From Mesorhizobium ciceri biovar biserrulae WSM1271 (GTDB lineage: Bacteria > Pseudomonadota > Alphaproteobacteria > Rhizobiales > Rhizobiaceae): a stretch of DNA of 64,000 nt. Every line of letters begins with the position of its first letter. The stretch's first letter is position 1. Shown here piece by piece: positions 25,330-33,746 of this stretch. Both the position numbers and the translations under genes were made by a program. The notes beneath the pieces were generated by a model, which made no database searches, was not told the DNA's origin, and was given only the letters and a program-made list of their open reading frames with translations. Location of the stretch: contig NC_014923.1 in the NCBI RefSeq assembly GCF_000185905.1, forward strand, positions 1,302,001-1,366,000. The letters are read 5' to 3'.

Positions 25330-26130
25330 TCAACGAGAGGAGAGCGGCTTCTTCACGACCTTGAGCAAAGCGCGCTGGATGATCTCGTTGCCGGCGACGA
25401 CCGAACCGTTGTCGAGCATGTCCTGGCCGCCATCCATGTCGGAGACGAAGCCGCCTGCCTCGCGGATCAAAAGCAGCCCGGCGGCGATATCCCAGGCAGA
25501 CAGGCCGGTTTCCCAGAAGCCATCCATGCGGCCGGCAGCGACATAGGCGAGATCGAGCGATGCGGAGCCGAGGCGGCGGACGCCGGAAACCTCGGCCATG
25601 ACGTTGCGCAGCTCGACGAGGAAATTGCCGTGGTGGCCGCGGCCGAGATGCGGCATGCCGCAGCCGATGACCGTGTCGACCAGCTTGATGCGGCCGGCGA
25701 CGCGCAAGCGGCGGTCGTTCATGAAGGCGCCGCCGCCGCGTTCGCAGGTGTAGAGTTCGTCCATCGCCGGATTGTAGATGACGCCGGCGACGATCTGGCC
25801 CTGGCGCTCCAGCGCGATCGAAACGGCAAAGAGCGGAATGCCGTGCAGGAAATTGGTGGTGCCGTCGAGCGGGTCGACGATCCAGCGATGCTGGCCGTCG
25901 TCGCCTTCGACCACGCCGCGCTCCTCCATCAGGAAGGAATAGCCGGGCCGTGCCTTGGACAGTTCGGCGAAGACGATGTCCTCGGCCTTGCGGTCGGCCT
26001 GGCTGACATAGTCGCCGGGGCCCTTCATCGAGACCTGCAGGTTCTGCACTTCGCCGAAGTCGCGCGACAGCGAGCGGCCGGCCTTCATTGCGGCCTGGAC
26101 CATGACGTTGAGAAGGGCTGAGCGTGCCAT
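25330..26130 (-). CDS. Inositol monophosphatase family protein
   Basis: 266 aa. Metal-dependent phosphatase of the IMPase family: metal site VDPLDGTTNFLHGIPLF, GSASLDLAYVAAGRMDGFWE, and WDIAAGLLLIREAGG with the conserved D that binds metal. The family includes the SuhB type, which also binds the transcription machinery; the subtype cannot be read here. Start ATG 26130 (MARSALLNVMVQAAMKAGRS). It is followed by the efp gene in the same direction upstream, 85 bases away, with a repeat R2 between them. Confidence 0.93.
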   Translation of the reverse strand: MARSALLNVMVQAAMKAGRSLSRDFGEVQNLQVSMKGPGDYVSQADRKAEDIVFAELSKARPGYSFLMEERGVVEGDDGQHRWIVDPLDGTTNFLHGIPLFAVSIALERQGQIVAGVIYNPAMDELYTCERGGGAFMNDRRLRVAGRIKLVDTVIGCGMPHLGRGHHGNFLVELRNVMAEVSGVRRLGSASLDLAYVAAGRMDGFWETGLSAWDIAAGLLLIREAGGFVSDMDGGQDMLDNGSVVAGNEIIQRALLKVVKKPLSSR

Positions 26131-26168
26131 AGTGCTTTTTCCCGGTGCTGCGCTTTAAATTCTGCCTC

Positions 26169-26217
26169 GATGCATGTCGGTGACCCGGAACCGGGCCACT
26201 GTTGGGCGACATGCGTC
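26169..26217. repeat. Dispersed hairpin repeat R2, copy 2 (3' of efp)
   Basis: Arms GCATGTCG / CGACATGC enclosing CCCGGAACCGGG. It overlaps the last base of efp, and lies between efp and the inositol monophosphatase. Same family as copies at 17324 and 46777. Confidence 0.75.
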
Positions 26218-26782
26218 AGTCGGCGCGGCGCACGTAAGTGATTTCGTTGGTGTCGACGATGATGCGTTCGCCGGCGCCGATGAAGGGCGGCACCAGGACG
26301 CGGATGCCGTTCTCCAGGATCGCCGGCTTGTAGGACGATGCCGCCGTCTGGCCCTTCACCACCGGGTCGGCCTCGGTGATGGTCAGCGTCACATAGTCGG
26401 GCAGCGAAATGCCGATCGGCCGCTCTTCGTAGAGCTGGACCGTTACCATCATGCCGTCCTGCAGGAAGGCGGCGCGATCGCCGACGAAGTCCTTGTTCAA
26501 TTCGAGCTGCTCGTAGCTCTGGGTGTCCATGAACACCAGGGCGTCTTCCTGCGCGTAGAGGAAGGAAAAATCCTTCAGGTCGAGCCGGATCTGTTCGACC
26601 GTTTCGGCCGAGCGGAAGCGCTCGTTGAGCTTGGTGCCGTTGATGAGGTTCTTCAGTTCGACCTGATTGTAGGCGCCGCCCTTGCCAGGCTTGACGGTGT
26701 TGGTCCTGACCGCCACCCAAAGGCCGCCATCATGCTCGATGACATAGCCGGGACGGATTTCGTTGCCATTGATCTTGGCCAT
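26216..26782 (-). CDS. efp: Elongation factor P
   Basis: 188 aa from ATG 26782 ([20 protein letters not shown]), the family start. EF-P enters stalled ribosomes at polyproline sequences. Domain I carries [20 protein letters not shown] with the Lys residue of the tip (its modification state cannot be read), then OB-like domains II and III ([21 protein letters not shown]). Length matches. The upstream gene in the same direction is the Sel1-repeat protein, 173 bases away. Confidence 0.96.
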   Translation of the reverse strand: MAKINGNEIRPGYVIEHDGGLWVAVRTNTVKPGKGGAYNQVELKNLINGTKLNERFRSAETVEQIRLDLKDFSFLYAQEDALVFMDTQSYEQLELNKDFVGDRAAFLQDGMMVTVQLYEERPIGISLPDYVTLTITEADPVVKGQTAASSYKPAILENGIRVLVPPFIGAGERIIVDTNEITYVRRAD

Positions 26783-26955
26783 GATGAGATGATCCGGAAT
26801 GATGCCTACGGCCACGCCGTCGGTAAGGGATATTCGCTGGGAAAGCGATTTCGGGCTCCCAAGACCACAAATCGCCAGAAGAGGCAAGGGAGCGGGCAGG
26901 TTGGGACCAGGCAAGGGAGCCGGGGTTGCACTTGCAATGACCGTGAGAACCGCCG

Positions 26956-27996
26956 TCAAGGCAGTCGGTTGGCCTTCTGCAGCGCCTGCTTGGTCTGGTC
27001 GTCGTCCAGCCCCTGCAGGAAGTCGTCCATCTGCGGATCGATGAGGCCGGCGCGGCGGGCAATGATGTACCAGGCACCGGCAAGGACCAGGTCCGGATCG
27101 GTGCCGATGCCTTGCATATAGAGCTTGGCCAGGCGGTTCTGGGCGGCAACATTGCCGCCCTCCGCCGCTTGCTTCATCCAGCCGAAGGCGGATTTCAGGT
27201 CGCGCGCGCCGCCGCGGCCTTCGATCATCCAGGCGGCGAGATCGATTTGCGCGGTGTCGTAGTTCTGCCTTGCGGCCTGCGCCAGCAGGCGCCTTGCCTG
27301 GGCATCGTCGCGTGGCTTGCCGCCGACACCGTTGGCGTAGATCTGCGACATTGCATATTGCGCGTCCGCGAGGCCGGTCGCAGCGGCGCGTTCATAGTAG
27401 GAGACCGCCTTGGCCATACCGGCGTCGCCGGGGTCCTGCTGGACCAGCATCTGCGCGAAATTGAATTGCGCCAGCCGGTTGCCGGCTTCGGCTGCGGCCT
27501 GCATCAGGGCGTAGGCCTCTTTTCCATCCTTTTTGACATAGCGGCCGTCGAGCAGCATCAGCGCATACTGGAACTGCGATTCCGGCACACCCTGTTCGGC
27601 GGCCAAGGCGTACCATTTCGCCGCCTGCGCCGAATTGACCGGTACGCCGAGACCTCGCGACAGGATCTCGGCCACCAGGGTCTGCGCCGCCGGGTCGCCG
27701 TTTTGCGCCCGGACCAATGCCAGATTGTAAGCTGTCTTGTAGAGGCCGCGCTGGAAGGCGCCATAGGCCGCGTCGGCGGGTTTTGCGCCGAAGCGGTCGG
27801 GATTGACGGCGTCGGCCGACGGCAGCGGCGCAGGCTCGGCCGTGGTGGCGGGCTGCGGCAACGGCTTGTCGATCGGCTTATCGGTGTGGACGCCGATTTC
27901 CGGCTTGGGCTGCGGCAAGGGGATGGTCTCCGCGGCCGCCGCCTGGACCATCAGCACCGCAAGCAGAGCCTGGAGGGGAAGCGTCGCCGATGACAT
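26956..27996 (-). CDS. Exported Sel1-like repeat protein
   Basis: 346 aa with an N-terminal signal peptide ([20 protein letters not shown], cleavage near AAA) and a proline-rich segment ([20 protein letters not shown]). The body has Sel1-like repeats of about 36 residues: [80 protein letters not shown], then [20 protein letters not shown]. Proteins of this type mediate protein-protein contacts and regulate exopolysaccharide (ExoR) or envelope functions in rhizobia. It starts one base after the thiE stop, so they are co-transcribed. Confidence 0.9.
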   Translation of the reverse strand: MSSATLPLQALLAVLMVQAAAAETIPLPQPKPEIGVHTDKPIDKPLPQPATTAEPAPLPSADAVNPDRFGAKPADAAYGAFQRGLYKTAYNLALVRAQNGDPAAQTLVAEILSRGLGVPVNSAQAAKWYALAAEQGVPESQFQYALMLLDGRYVKKDGKEAYALMQAAAEAGNRLAQFNFAQMLVQQDPGDAGMAKAVSYYERAAATGLADAQYAMSQIYANGVGGKPRDDAQARRLLAQAARQNYDTAQIDLAAWMIEGRGGARDLKSAFGWMKQAAEGGNVAAQNRLAKLYMQGIGTDPDLVLAGAWYIIARRAGLIDPQMDDFLQGLDDDQTKQALQKANRLP

Positions 27997-27997
27997 T

Positions 27998-28645
27998 TCA
28001 GTCCTCGAAACGCGGCGCAGTCTCGTCGAGCAGCGCGTTGGCGGTGGCGACCGCTGTCCTGGGGTCGGTGCCGTCGGCGAACACGGCGCTCGACAGCGCC
28101 ACGAATTCAGCGCCGGTGGCGCCCACGGCTTCGACCGAGGCGATGTCGGATCCGGCCATGACGATGCAAGGGATCTGGATCATGTCCGCCCACCATGCGC
28201 CGAGCGACAGGTTGCGCGGGTGCGGTTCGGGCTTGTTGTCGTAGCCGAAGCGGCCGAAGAAAATGTAGTCTGGCCGCGTCTCGCCAAGCTCGAGCGCGTC
28301 GTCACGCGTCTTGGCGCCTCCGGTGCCGACCATCATCTTTGCCTGGAAATGCTCGATCGTCTCGGCGAGTTCGGCCTTGGAGACTTCGACATGGATGCCG
28401 TCGGCCTGGACGCGGCCGGCTATGCGGGTGTCGCCGGCGATGATGACAGCAACGCCGGCGGCTTGCGCTGCCGGCACGATCCGTTCGGCGAAAGCCTGGA
28501 ACGAGGCTTCATCCATGCCGTTCTCGGGCAGGATCAGCGAAGCGACATCGCCACCATCGAATGCCGTGACAATACGGGCCGCCGGCACGCCGGGCGGCGC
28601 GATCAGCACGATGCGACAGCGATTGGGGGGCGTTGCTTCATTCAT
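27998..28645 (-). CDS. thiE: Thiamine phosphate synthase
   Basis: 215 aa of the TIM-barrel ThiE/TenI family: GVAVIIAGDTRIAGRVQADG, the HVEVSKAELAET phosphate-binding region, RPDYIFFGRFG, and VMAGSDIASVEAVGATGAEF near the C-terminus. Family members couple hydroxymethylpyrimidine and thiazole phosphate to thiamine phosphate. The motifs differ from the classic ThiE (for example the usual GxGGI glycine loop is weak), so it could be a ThiE-like protein of different specificity. Begins an operon with the Sel1 gene. Confidence 0.85.
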   Translation of the reverse strand: MNEATPPNRCRIVLIAPPGVPAARIVTAFDGGDVASLILPENGMDEASFQAFAERIVPAAQAAGVAVIIAGDTRIAGRVQADGIHVEVSKAELAETIEHFQAKMMVGTGGAKTRDDALELGETRPDYIFFGRFGYDNKPEPHPRNLSLGAWWADMIQIPCIVMAGSDIASVEAVGATGAEFVALSSAVFADGTDPRTAVATANALLDETAPRFED

Positions 28646-28712
28646 GGTTCTTCGGGTCCCGCGTTTCGCCTATGCCGGGCGAAGATGGTTGGATTGCGGC
28701 ATAGAGCAAAGT

Positions 28713-28733
28713 GCCCGCCTTGAACAGGCGGGC
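28713..28733 (-). terminator. Hairpin 3' of the DMT exporter gene
   Basis: GCCCGCCT / AGGCGGGC stem with a 5-base loop, about 45 bases downstream of the minus-strand DMT gene. The U-run is weak, so it may be a terminator or a spacer hairpin. Confidence 0.6.
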
Positions 28734-28779
28734 AGCCGGGATCGCGATGTTTGATCCGCCGGGCAGCCGGCGGGCCGCT

Positions 28780-29727
28780 TCACTTGATCGGGTGCGGGCT
28801 CGCGACGGGCGGTTTGCCCTTCCACAGCGTCCAGCCGAGATTCATGCCGGCGGCGGCGATCAGGATGGCGGTGGCGCCGACGACCTGGCTCAGATGCAGC
28901 CGATGGCCGAAGGCGACGACGTCGACCAGGATGGCGACGACGGGATAGATGAACGACAGCGATCCCTGCAGATGCGTCGGCAGCTTCTGGATGGCGCCGT
29001 ACATCAGTATGTACATCAGGCCGGTGTGGACGATGCCGAGCGTCGCCAGCATGGTCCAGCTCCAGGCATCGGCTGGAAGCCGGGATAGATTGGCGAACGG
29101 CGCCAGCATGACGACGCCGACGCAGACCTGGATCAGCGCAATCAGATGCGGTGGCGTGCCCTTGAGCTTCTTGGTGACGATGGCGGCGACGGCCCAGAAG
29201 AAGGCCGCGCCCAATGCCATGACGATGCCGGTGAAATAATCCGTGCCGGCCATGCCGGCATTGGGGCCGGCATCGGGAGCCGACTGCACGATCAGCACCA
29301 TGCCGGCGAAGGCGATGGTCAGCCAGGTCAGCTTGGTCAGGCTCAGCCGCTCGGCGAAGAAGAGCGCGCCGAAGCCGACCAGCATGAAGGGCTGCGTGTT
29401 GTAGACGGCGGTGGCGATCGAGATCGACGCGCGCGAGAAAGCGCTGAACAGCAAAAGCCAGTTGAAGACTATGGCGACGCCGCCGAGCGCGGCGATGCCG
29501 ATGATGCGCAGCGACAGCCTGTTGCGCAGCAACCCCAGCCCGGCGCAGATGATGAGCAGCGTCAGCGCGCCGAAAGCGCAACGCCAAAACACCACATCCA
29601 TGATCGGCTGGCCGGACAGGACGACGAACCATCCGATCGTTCCCAGGATGGCCATTGCGGCGGACATTTCGACCGTGCCGCGTACTGTCTCGTTCACAAC
29701 AAACCTCCGTATCGGTTGAGCCGCCAT
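28780..29727 (-). CDS. DMT-family exporter (EamA-like)
   Basis: 315 aa with about ten predicted spans in two EamA repeats (for example LGTIGWFVVLSGQPIMDVVF and MLAPFANLSRLPADAWSW). Drug/metabolite exporters of this group move amino acids or related small molecules out of the cell. Divergent from an Lrp-type regulator with a perfect palindrome between, so control by that regulator is likely. The start could be internal (M at MAILGTIGWF). Confidence 0.88.
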   Translation of the reverse strand: MAAQPIRRFVVNETVRGTVEMSAAMAILGTIGWFVVLSGQPIMDVVFWRCAFGALTLLIICAGLGLLRNRLSLRIIGIAALGGVAIVFNWLLLFSAFSRASISIATAVYNTQPFMLVGFGALFFAERLSLTKLTWLTIAFAGMVLIVQSAPDAGPNAGMAGTDYFTGIVMALGAAFFWAVAAIVTKKLKGTPPHLIALIQVCVGVVMLAPFANLSRLPADAWSWTMLATLGIVHTGLMYILMYGAIQKLPTHLQGSLSFIYPVVAILVDVVAFGHRLHLSQVVGATAILIAAAGMNLGWTLWKGKPPVASPHPIK

Positions 29728-29784
29728 AATCTCATGCGGTCGCGAAGCTTTCCATCAGATTGGAAAGGGTGTATGGCCTATTGG

Positions 29785-29799
29785 CCTAATTATATTAGG
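29785..29799. promoter_or_regulatory. Lrp-type operator palindrome
   Basis: CCTAAT-TAT-ATTAGG, a perfect AT-rich inverted repeat in the gap between the divergent DMT exporter and Lrp/AsnC genes. A second weaker inverted repeat (CTTTCC...GGAAAG) lies just before. Spacing and composition fit Lrp/AsnC sites. Confidence 0.6.
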
Positions 29800-29832
29800 A
29801 GAAAGCTCCAAGCTGTCGGGAAAAGGAAAAAG

Positions 29833-30312
29833 ATGCTGGACGATCTCGATCGAAATCTCCTTGAAATCCTGGTCAAGGATGCGCGGACCTCGCTGAAGGA
29901 GCTGGCCGCCCAGGTCGGGCTGTCGTCGCCAAGCGTTTCGGAGCGGCTGCGACGACTCGAGGAGCGCGGCGTCATCCGGGCGTTCACCGTCGAGATCGAT
30001 CCGCTCGCGCTCGGCTATACCTTGCAGGCGATCGTGCGCATCCGGCCTCTGCCGGGCAAGCTGCACATCGTTCAGAAGCTGATCGAGGACATCCCCGAAT
30101 TCGGCGAATGCGACAAGGTAACGGGCGATGACTGCTTCGTCGCCCGGCTGTTCGTACGCTCGATCGGCGATCTCGACGGGATTCTCGACCGTATCGCCGA
30201 CAAGGCGGAGACAAGCACCGCCATCATCAAGGCGCAGCCGATCCGGCGGCGGCCGCCACCGCTCGACGCGGCTGCTTCTCGGGATAGGGCAAAGGTCTTG
30301 CATGCCTCCTGA
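29833..30312 (+). CDS. Lrp/AsnC-family transcriptional regulator
   Basis: 159 aa from ATG 29833 (MLDDLDRNLLEILVKDARTS). N-terminal winged HTH (SLKELAAQVGLSSPSVSERL then RRLEERGVIRAFTVEIDP) and a C-terminal RAM ligand-binding domain (YTLQAIVRIRPLPGKLHIVQ; VTGDDCFVARLFV). Feast/famine regulators of this type sense amino acids and control exporters. The adjacent DMT exporter is the likely target. Confidence 0.93.
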   Translation: MLDDLDRNLLEILVKDARTSLKELAAQVGLSSPSVSERLRRLEERGVIRAFTVEIDPLALGYTLQAIVRIRPLPGKLHIVQKLIEDIPEFGECDKVTGDDCFVARLFVRSIGDLDGILDRIADKAETSTAIIKAQPIRRRPPPLDAAASRDRAKVLHAS

Positions 30313-30377
30313 TCGAGCCGGGTGGAAAGCCGATGGCCGCTTGGTTAGTGTGCCGACCAAATGAGACCGAGACTGTC

Positions 30378-31106
30378 ATGGCGCAGAACATATACGACCG
30401 TGAGGATTTCTTCGCAGGCTACAGCCAACTCGGCCGTTCGGTCGAAGGGCTGGAGGGTGCCGCCGAGTGGCCGGCGATGCGCGCGATGCTGCCCGATGTC
30501 GGCGGCTTGAGGGTCGTCGATCTCGGCTGCGGCTTCGGCTGGTTCTGCCGATGGGCACGCGAGCATGGGGCGGCGCAGGTGCTTGGCCTGGACCTGTCGG
30601 AGAAGATGCTTGCCCGAGCAAGGGCCGCCGGCCCGGATGCAGGGATAAGCTATGAGACGGCCGATCTCGATCGGCTCAGCCTGCCGGAAGCCAGCTTCGA
30701 TCTCGTCTACAGTTCGCTCGCCTTGCACTATGTCGAGGATGTGTCGCGTCTGTTCGGGACCGTGCATCGGGCCCTGGCGCCTGGCGGGCATTTCGTCTTT
30801 TCGACGGAACATCCGATCTTCATGGCGCCGACCAAACCCGGCTGGGTGATCGATAGCGAAGGCCGAAAGACGTGGCCTGTCGACCAGTATCTGGTGGAAG
30901 GACCGCGCAGCACGGACTGGCTGGCCAAGGGCGTCGTGAAACATCACCGCACGATCGGCACCACGCTCAACGCTCTCCTGCAGGCCGGCTTCACCATCGC
31001 GCATGTCGAGGAGTTCCGTCCGACATCAGAGCAGATCGCGGCCAAACCCGAACTGGCGGAAGAGCTCGAGCGGCCGATGTTCCTGCTGGTCTCGGTGCGT
31101 CGGTAG
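30378..31106 (+). CDS. Class I SAM-dependent methyltransferase
   Basis: 242 aa from ATG 30378 (MAQNIYDREDFFAGYSQLGR). SAM-binding motif I is VVDLGCGFGWFCRWA, with the acidic residue at the end of strand 2 in VLGLDLSEKMLA and motif post-I DLVYSSLALHYVED. Type-11 (ubiE-like) methyltransferase; substrate unknown. Follows the Lrp gene by 65 bases and may be co-transcribed. Confidence 0.92.
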   Translation: MAQNIYDREDFFAGYSQLGRSVEGLEGAAEWPAMRAMLPDVGGLRVVDLGCGFGWFCRWAREHGAAQVLGLDLSEKMLARARAAGPDAGISYETADLDRLSLPEASFDLVYSSLALHYVEDVSRLFGTVHRALAPGGHFVFSTEHPIFMAPTKPGWVIDSEGRKTWPVDQYLVEGPRSTDWLAKGVVKHHRTIGTTLNALLQAGFTIAHVEEFRPTSEQIAAKPELAEELERPMFLLVSVRR

Positions 31107-31224
31107 GCACAGGCCTGCGTCGGCCCGCATGTGCGGCCGCCACGCTCATATTTGCTGTCGCTCCGCCCGACATTCTGGGCTATTCAAGCGTCGACACGCT
31201 TTCCCTCCGGACCAGTCCCCTCCC

Positions 31225-31995
31225 ATGTCAGGCCTGCTTCTCGATCCGTGGTTCTATGCGGCCGCCATTCCGGCGGTCATTCTGGTCGGCCTGTCGAAGG
31301 GCGGCTTTGGCGGTGCCGTCGGTTTCGTCGGCGTGCCGCTGATGGCGCTGACCATGCCACCGGTGCAGGCGGCGGCCATCCTGCTGCCGATCCTGTGCCT
31401 GATGGACATCGTCTCGGTGTGGACGTGGTGGGGCGTTTACGACCGCAAGATGCTGGTCGACATGATGCCGGGCGCCGTCATCGGCATCGGCCTTGGCTGG
31501 CTGACGGCGGCACTGGTGACCGAAGAGGCGGTGCGGCTGATCGTTGGCGCCGTCGCCATCATCTTCGTCCTGCGCTGGCTCTATCTGCAGTTCCGCCACG
31601 GCGCCGATCACGCGGCCGCGCCCAACCGCGTGGCCGCCGCCGTGTGGGGCACGGTCGCCGGCTTCACCAGCTTCGTTGCCCATGTCGGCGGCCCGCCCTT
31701 CCAGGTCTATGCCTTGCCGATCCGTCTCGATCCGAAAGTTCTGTCGGGCACCGCAGCGATCTTCTTTGCCGCCACCAACGCGCTGAAGCTGGTGCCCTAT
31801 TTCGCGCTCGGCCAGTTCGACACCGCCAATCTGACGGCATCGGCGGTGCTGATGCCGCTGGCGCCGCTGTCGACCATCGCCGGAGCGTGGCTGGTGCGCC
31901 GCATGCGGCCGGAAACCTTCTATCCCTTTACCTACGCAACCGTCGCGGTCGTGGCGCTGAAGCTGCTGTGGGATGGCATTGTCGGCCTGATGTAG
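31225..31995 (+). CDS. TauE/SafE-family sulfite exporter-like permease
   Basis: 256 aa from ATG 31225 (MSGLLLDPWFYAAAIPAVIL) with about eight spans. TauE/SafE motifs: GLSKGGFGGAVGFVGVPLMA near the N-terminus and the second repeat GFTSFVAHVGGPPFQVYALP. The family exports sulfite, sulfoacetate or other organic anions; the substrate cannot be assigned. Its start lies about 120 bases after the methyltransferase. Confidence 0.92.
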   Translation: MSGLLLDPWFYAAAIPAVILVGLSKGGFGGAVGFVGVPLMALTMPPVQAAAILLPILCLMDIVSVWTWWGVYDRKMLVDMMPGAVIGIGLGWLTAALVTEEAVRLIVGAVAIIFVLRWLYLQFRHGADHAAAPNRVAAAVWGTVAGFTSFVAHVGGPPFQVYALPIRLDPKVLSGTAAIFFAATNALKLVPYFALGQFDTANLTASAVLMPLAPLSTIAGAWLVRRMRPETFYPFTYATVAVVALKLLWDGIVGLM

Positions 31996-32029
31996 AAAGG
32001 CCGCCGCGCAGCCGCCCCGTCATCAGGGG

Positions 32030-32581
32030 TCAGGCGGTGCTTGGCACCAGACGACGGTTGCCGCCAAAAGCCAGTGTCGCGCCGACCATAACGACCAGCA
32101 CCATGCCGGCAAGGATGCCGATGTCATGCACGGTCGGTTTGAGCACCATGTCCGCAATGATCACCAGCATCACCGCATAGTCGAAACGTGCCGCGCTCAT
32201 CATGCGCTGGCCGATGGCAAGAACCTCTGGCGTGACGCCCTCCTTGGCGATCATTGCGCCCATGCGCTCCCCGGTCGGCTTGAAGATGAACATGCCGATC
32301 GAAAAGGTCGTGGCGTATCCCGCCAGGCCGATGAGTACCCACAAATCGGAGAAGCCGACCCAGAACCAGCACATGATGAGGCCGAAGATCAGCGTCAGCA
32401 TCGACATCGGCGCAAAGAACCTGCCGCCCAGCTGACCGCTGGCGCGCATTGCCTGCAGCTTTTCCTCGATGTTGCCCGCGCGCTCGGCAAGCATGCCCAG
32501 CAGGAACAGTACGAAGCCGCCGCCGACCCACAGAATGGCGGTAGTGACGTGGAGGAATTTGACGATCGAGTACCAGTCCAT
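32030..32581 (-). CDS. DUF2269-type integral membrane protein
   Basis: 183 aa with four or five hydrophobic spans: FLHVTTAILWVGGGFVLFLL (with the conserved His near the start), MLTLIFGLIMCWFWVGF, LWVLIGLAGYATTFSIGMFI and the C-terminal ILAGMVLVVMVGATLAFGG. The HVTTAILWVGG pattern matches predicted integral-membrane proteins of DUF2269. Function unknown. Convergent with the TauE gene, 34 bases apart. Confidence 0.8.
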   Translation of the reverse strand: MDWYSIVKFLHVTTAILWVGGGFVLFLLGMLAERAGNIEEKLQAMRASGQLGGRFFAPMSMLTLIFGLIMCWFWVGFSDLWVLIGLAGYATTFSIGMFIFKPTGERMGAMIAKEGVTPEVLAIGQRMMSAARFDYAVMLVIIADMVLKPTVHDIGILAGMVLVVMVGATLAFGGNRRLVPSTA

Positions 32582-32913
32582 GGGTTGCTCCTGCAGTGTC
32601 CGGTCAGGTTTGCGGCGGCGCCGATTTGCGCCGGCCGTCAGAGGAGCGGGCGTTTAGCGTGGCGCCTGTTTCGGAACGATGTCGCGAAAAATCCGGCTCT
32701 GTTTCAGCTTACGGCCAACGCGCGAGGTCGCAGATTGTGAACGCATTATCTGATTTTCTGCTAATGTACGAATCGTCAGGAGGGGGTTGGCGCGACATCG
32801 TCTGGATACGCTGCCGATATTAGTGCGCCAATGCCGGGAGCCCGGTGGCGACAACAATCGCCTGACGATCAACCCATTCCCGCAAGCGGGAAAAGGCAAT
32901 TCGGGGGACCATT
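32582..32913. other. 332-base intergenic region with divergent promoters
   Basis: No coding region is supported. It separates the minus-strand DUF2269 gene from the plus-strand membrane-protein gene. It contains a small perfect hairpin CCCGC-AA-GCGGG (32879-32890) and an AT-rich stretch near 32750 that could hold a promoter. No repeat-family copy was seen. Confidence 0.5.
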
Positions 32914-33294
32914 ATGCAAGGGATAGCACGGAATTTCTTCACGCTGGCCATCATCTATTCGCTGTGCGGCATGGCGCTCGGCCTGTACATGGCGATCAGC
33001 CAGGATCACGGCCAGATGCCGACCCACGCCCACACGATGGTGGCCGGATGGCTGATGTCGGCGGTCTTCGCCTTCTTCTACCATTTGTTTCCGGCAATCG
33101 GGCAGAAGACGCTCGCCACAGTTCATTTCTGGCTGACGGCGGTCAGCGGCATCGGCCTGCTGATCGGCCTCTATTTCCTGCTTGCCGGCAATGCCGCGAT
33201 CGAACCGCTGGTGGCGGCCTCCTCGATGGGCTTCTACGCAGCCATGCTGCTGTTCGCCTTCATCGCCTTGCCGGCGGTCTGGAAGACCGCTTGA
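32914..33294 (+). CDS. Four-span membrane protein resembling a heme-copper oxidase fragment
   Basis: 126 aa, four hydrophobic segments. Two histidines in PTHAHTMVAGWLMSAVFAFF, then FYHLFPAIGQ, resemble the heme-ligand helices of cytochrome oxidase subunit I, although the protein is far too short to be the oxidase. Small COX1-like proteins of this type are conserved in rhizobia; function unknown. Ribosome site GGGGGA. Its 3' end is duplicated just downstream. Confidence 0.8.
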   Translation: MQGIARNFFTLAIIYSLCGMALGLYMAISQDHGQMPTHAHTMVAGWLMSAVFAFFYHLFPAIGQKTLATVHFWLTAVSGIGLLIGLYFLLAGNAAIEPLVAASSMGFYAAMLLFAFIALPAVWKTA

Positions 33295-33354
33295 GCCGAG
33301 CCTAAGGGAAGGTGAGGCTGTGCCGGCGGTCTGGAAGACCGCTTGACCGAGCCT
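33269..33354. repeat. Tandem duplication of a gene 3' end
   Basis: TGCCGGCGGTCTGGAAGACC and the following CGCTTGA(G)CCGAGCCT appear twice, starting at 33269 and 33321 (period 52 bases). The first copy encodes the C-terminus of the preceding protein (ALPAVWKTA). The second copy is non-coding. Confidence 0.85.
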
Positions 33355-33423
33355 GACGCAGGAGATGCTGTGCTGTTACGGCACAGTATGGCGGCGTTCG
33401 GTCAAAAAAAAACATCCGCACCG

Positions 33424-33438
33424 TTAAGGCTTCATTAA
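33424..33438. promoter_or_regulatory. CtrA box (TTAA-N7-TTAA) before candidate sRNA
   Basis: TTAA-GGCTTCA-TTAA matches the CtrA consensus exactly. A TACTAT -10-like hexamer starts at 33453. A start near 33465 would put the box over the -35 region, as in CtrA-activated promoters. Confidence 0.7.
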
Positions 33439-33464
33439 GCTTTACAGGTGTTTACTATGTTCAT

Positions 33465-33560
33465 CCAGTGATCTGGATTCTTACCGAGTGGTTGGAGCCA
33501 CTTTGTTTGACGCCTCCCTGTTAAACTCCTGAGAGCCGCCTTATCCGCGGCTCTTTTTTT
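33465..33560 (+). ncRNA. Candidate trans-acting small RNA
   Basis: About 96 bases, no ORF. Three stem-loops: ATCCAG/CTGGAT near 33463-33478, AGTGG/CCACT near 33487-33502, and the terminator AGAGCCGC / GCGGCTCT with a 6-T run ending at 33560. An unpaired GACGCCTCCCTGTT contains the CCUCCC anti-Shine-Dalgarno motif seen in many alphaproteobacterial sRNAs. Lies behind a CtrA box and before rcdA. Possible families (suhB/ar8, EcpR1) were not verified. Confidence 0.65.
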
Positions 33561-33617
33561 GTCTCGATTTCTCTTTTTTTGTCCGCACCCCAGCGGGGCC
33601 GTCCGACAGGGGTGCCG

Positions 33618-33632
33618 TTAACCTTCTGTTAA
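33618..33632. promoter_or_regulatory. CtrA box (TTAA-N7-TTAA) upstream of rcdA
   Basis: TTAA-CCTTCTG-TTAA, exact consensus, about 115 bases before the start of rcdA. If used, CtrA would control the gene for its own proteolytic adaptor. Confidence 0.65.
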
Positions 33633-33746
33633 ACATGTGCTTGCCTTCACCGGTGACGAAGCGCATTTTCAAGCTTCAGTCAGATAGGGTTCCGGGTGTA
33701 TCGGCAGGGAGCCGAATCGGCCGGTTGCAAGTGCAGGGGCGTATCA

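Noticed and set aside
32914..33294. Cytochrome oxidase subunit I
   Set aside because: Too short (126 aa) and lacks the binuclear-centre motifs; only a few helix patterns are shared.
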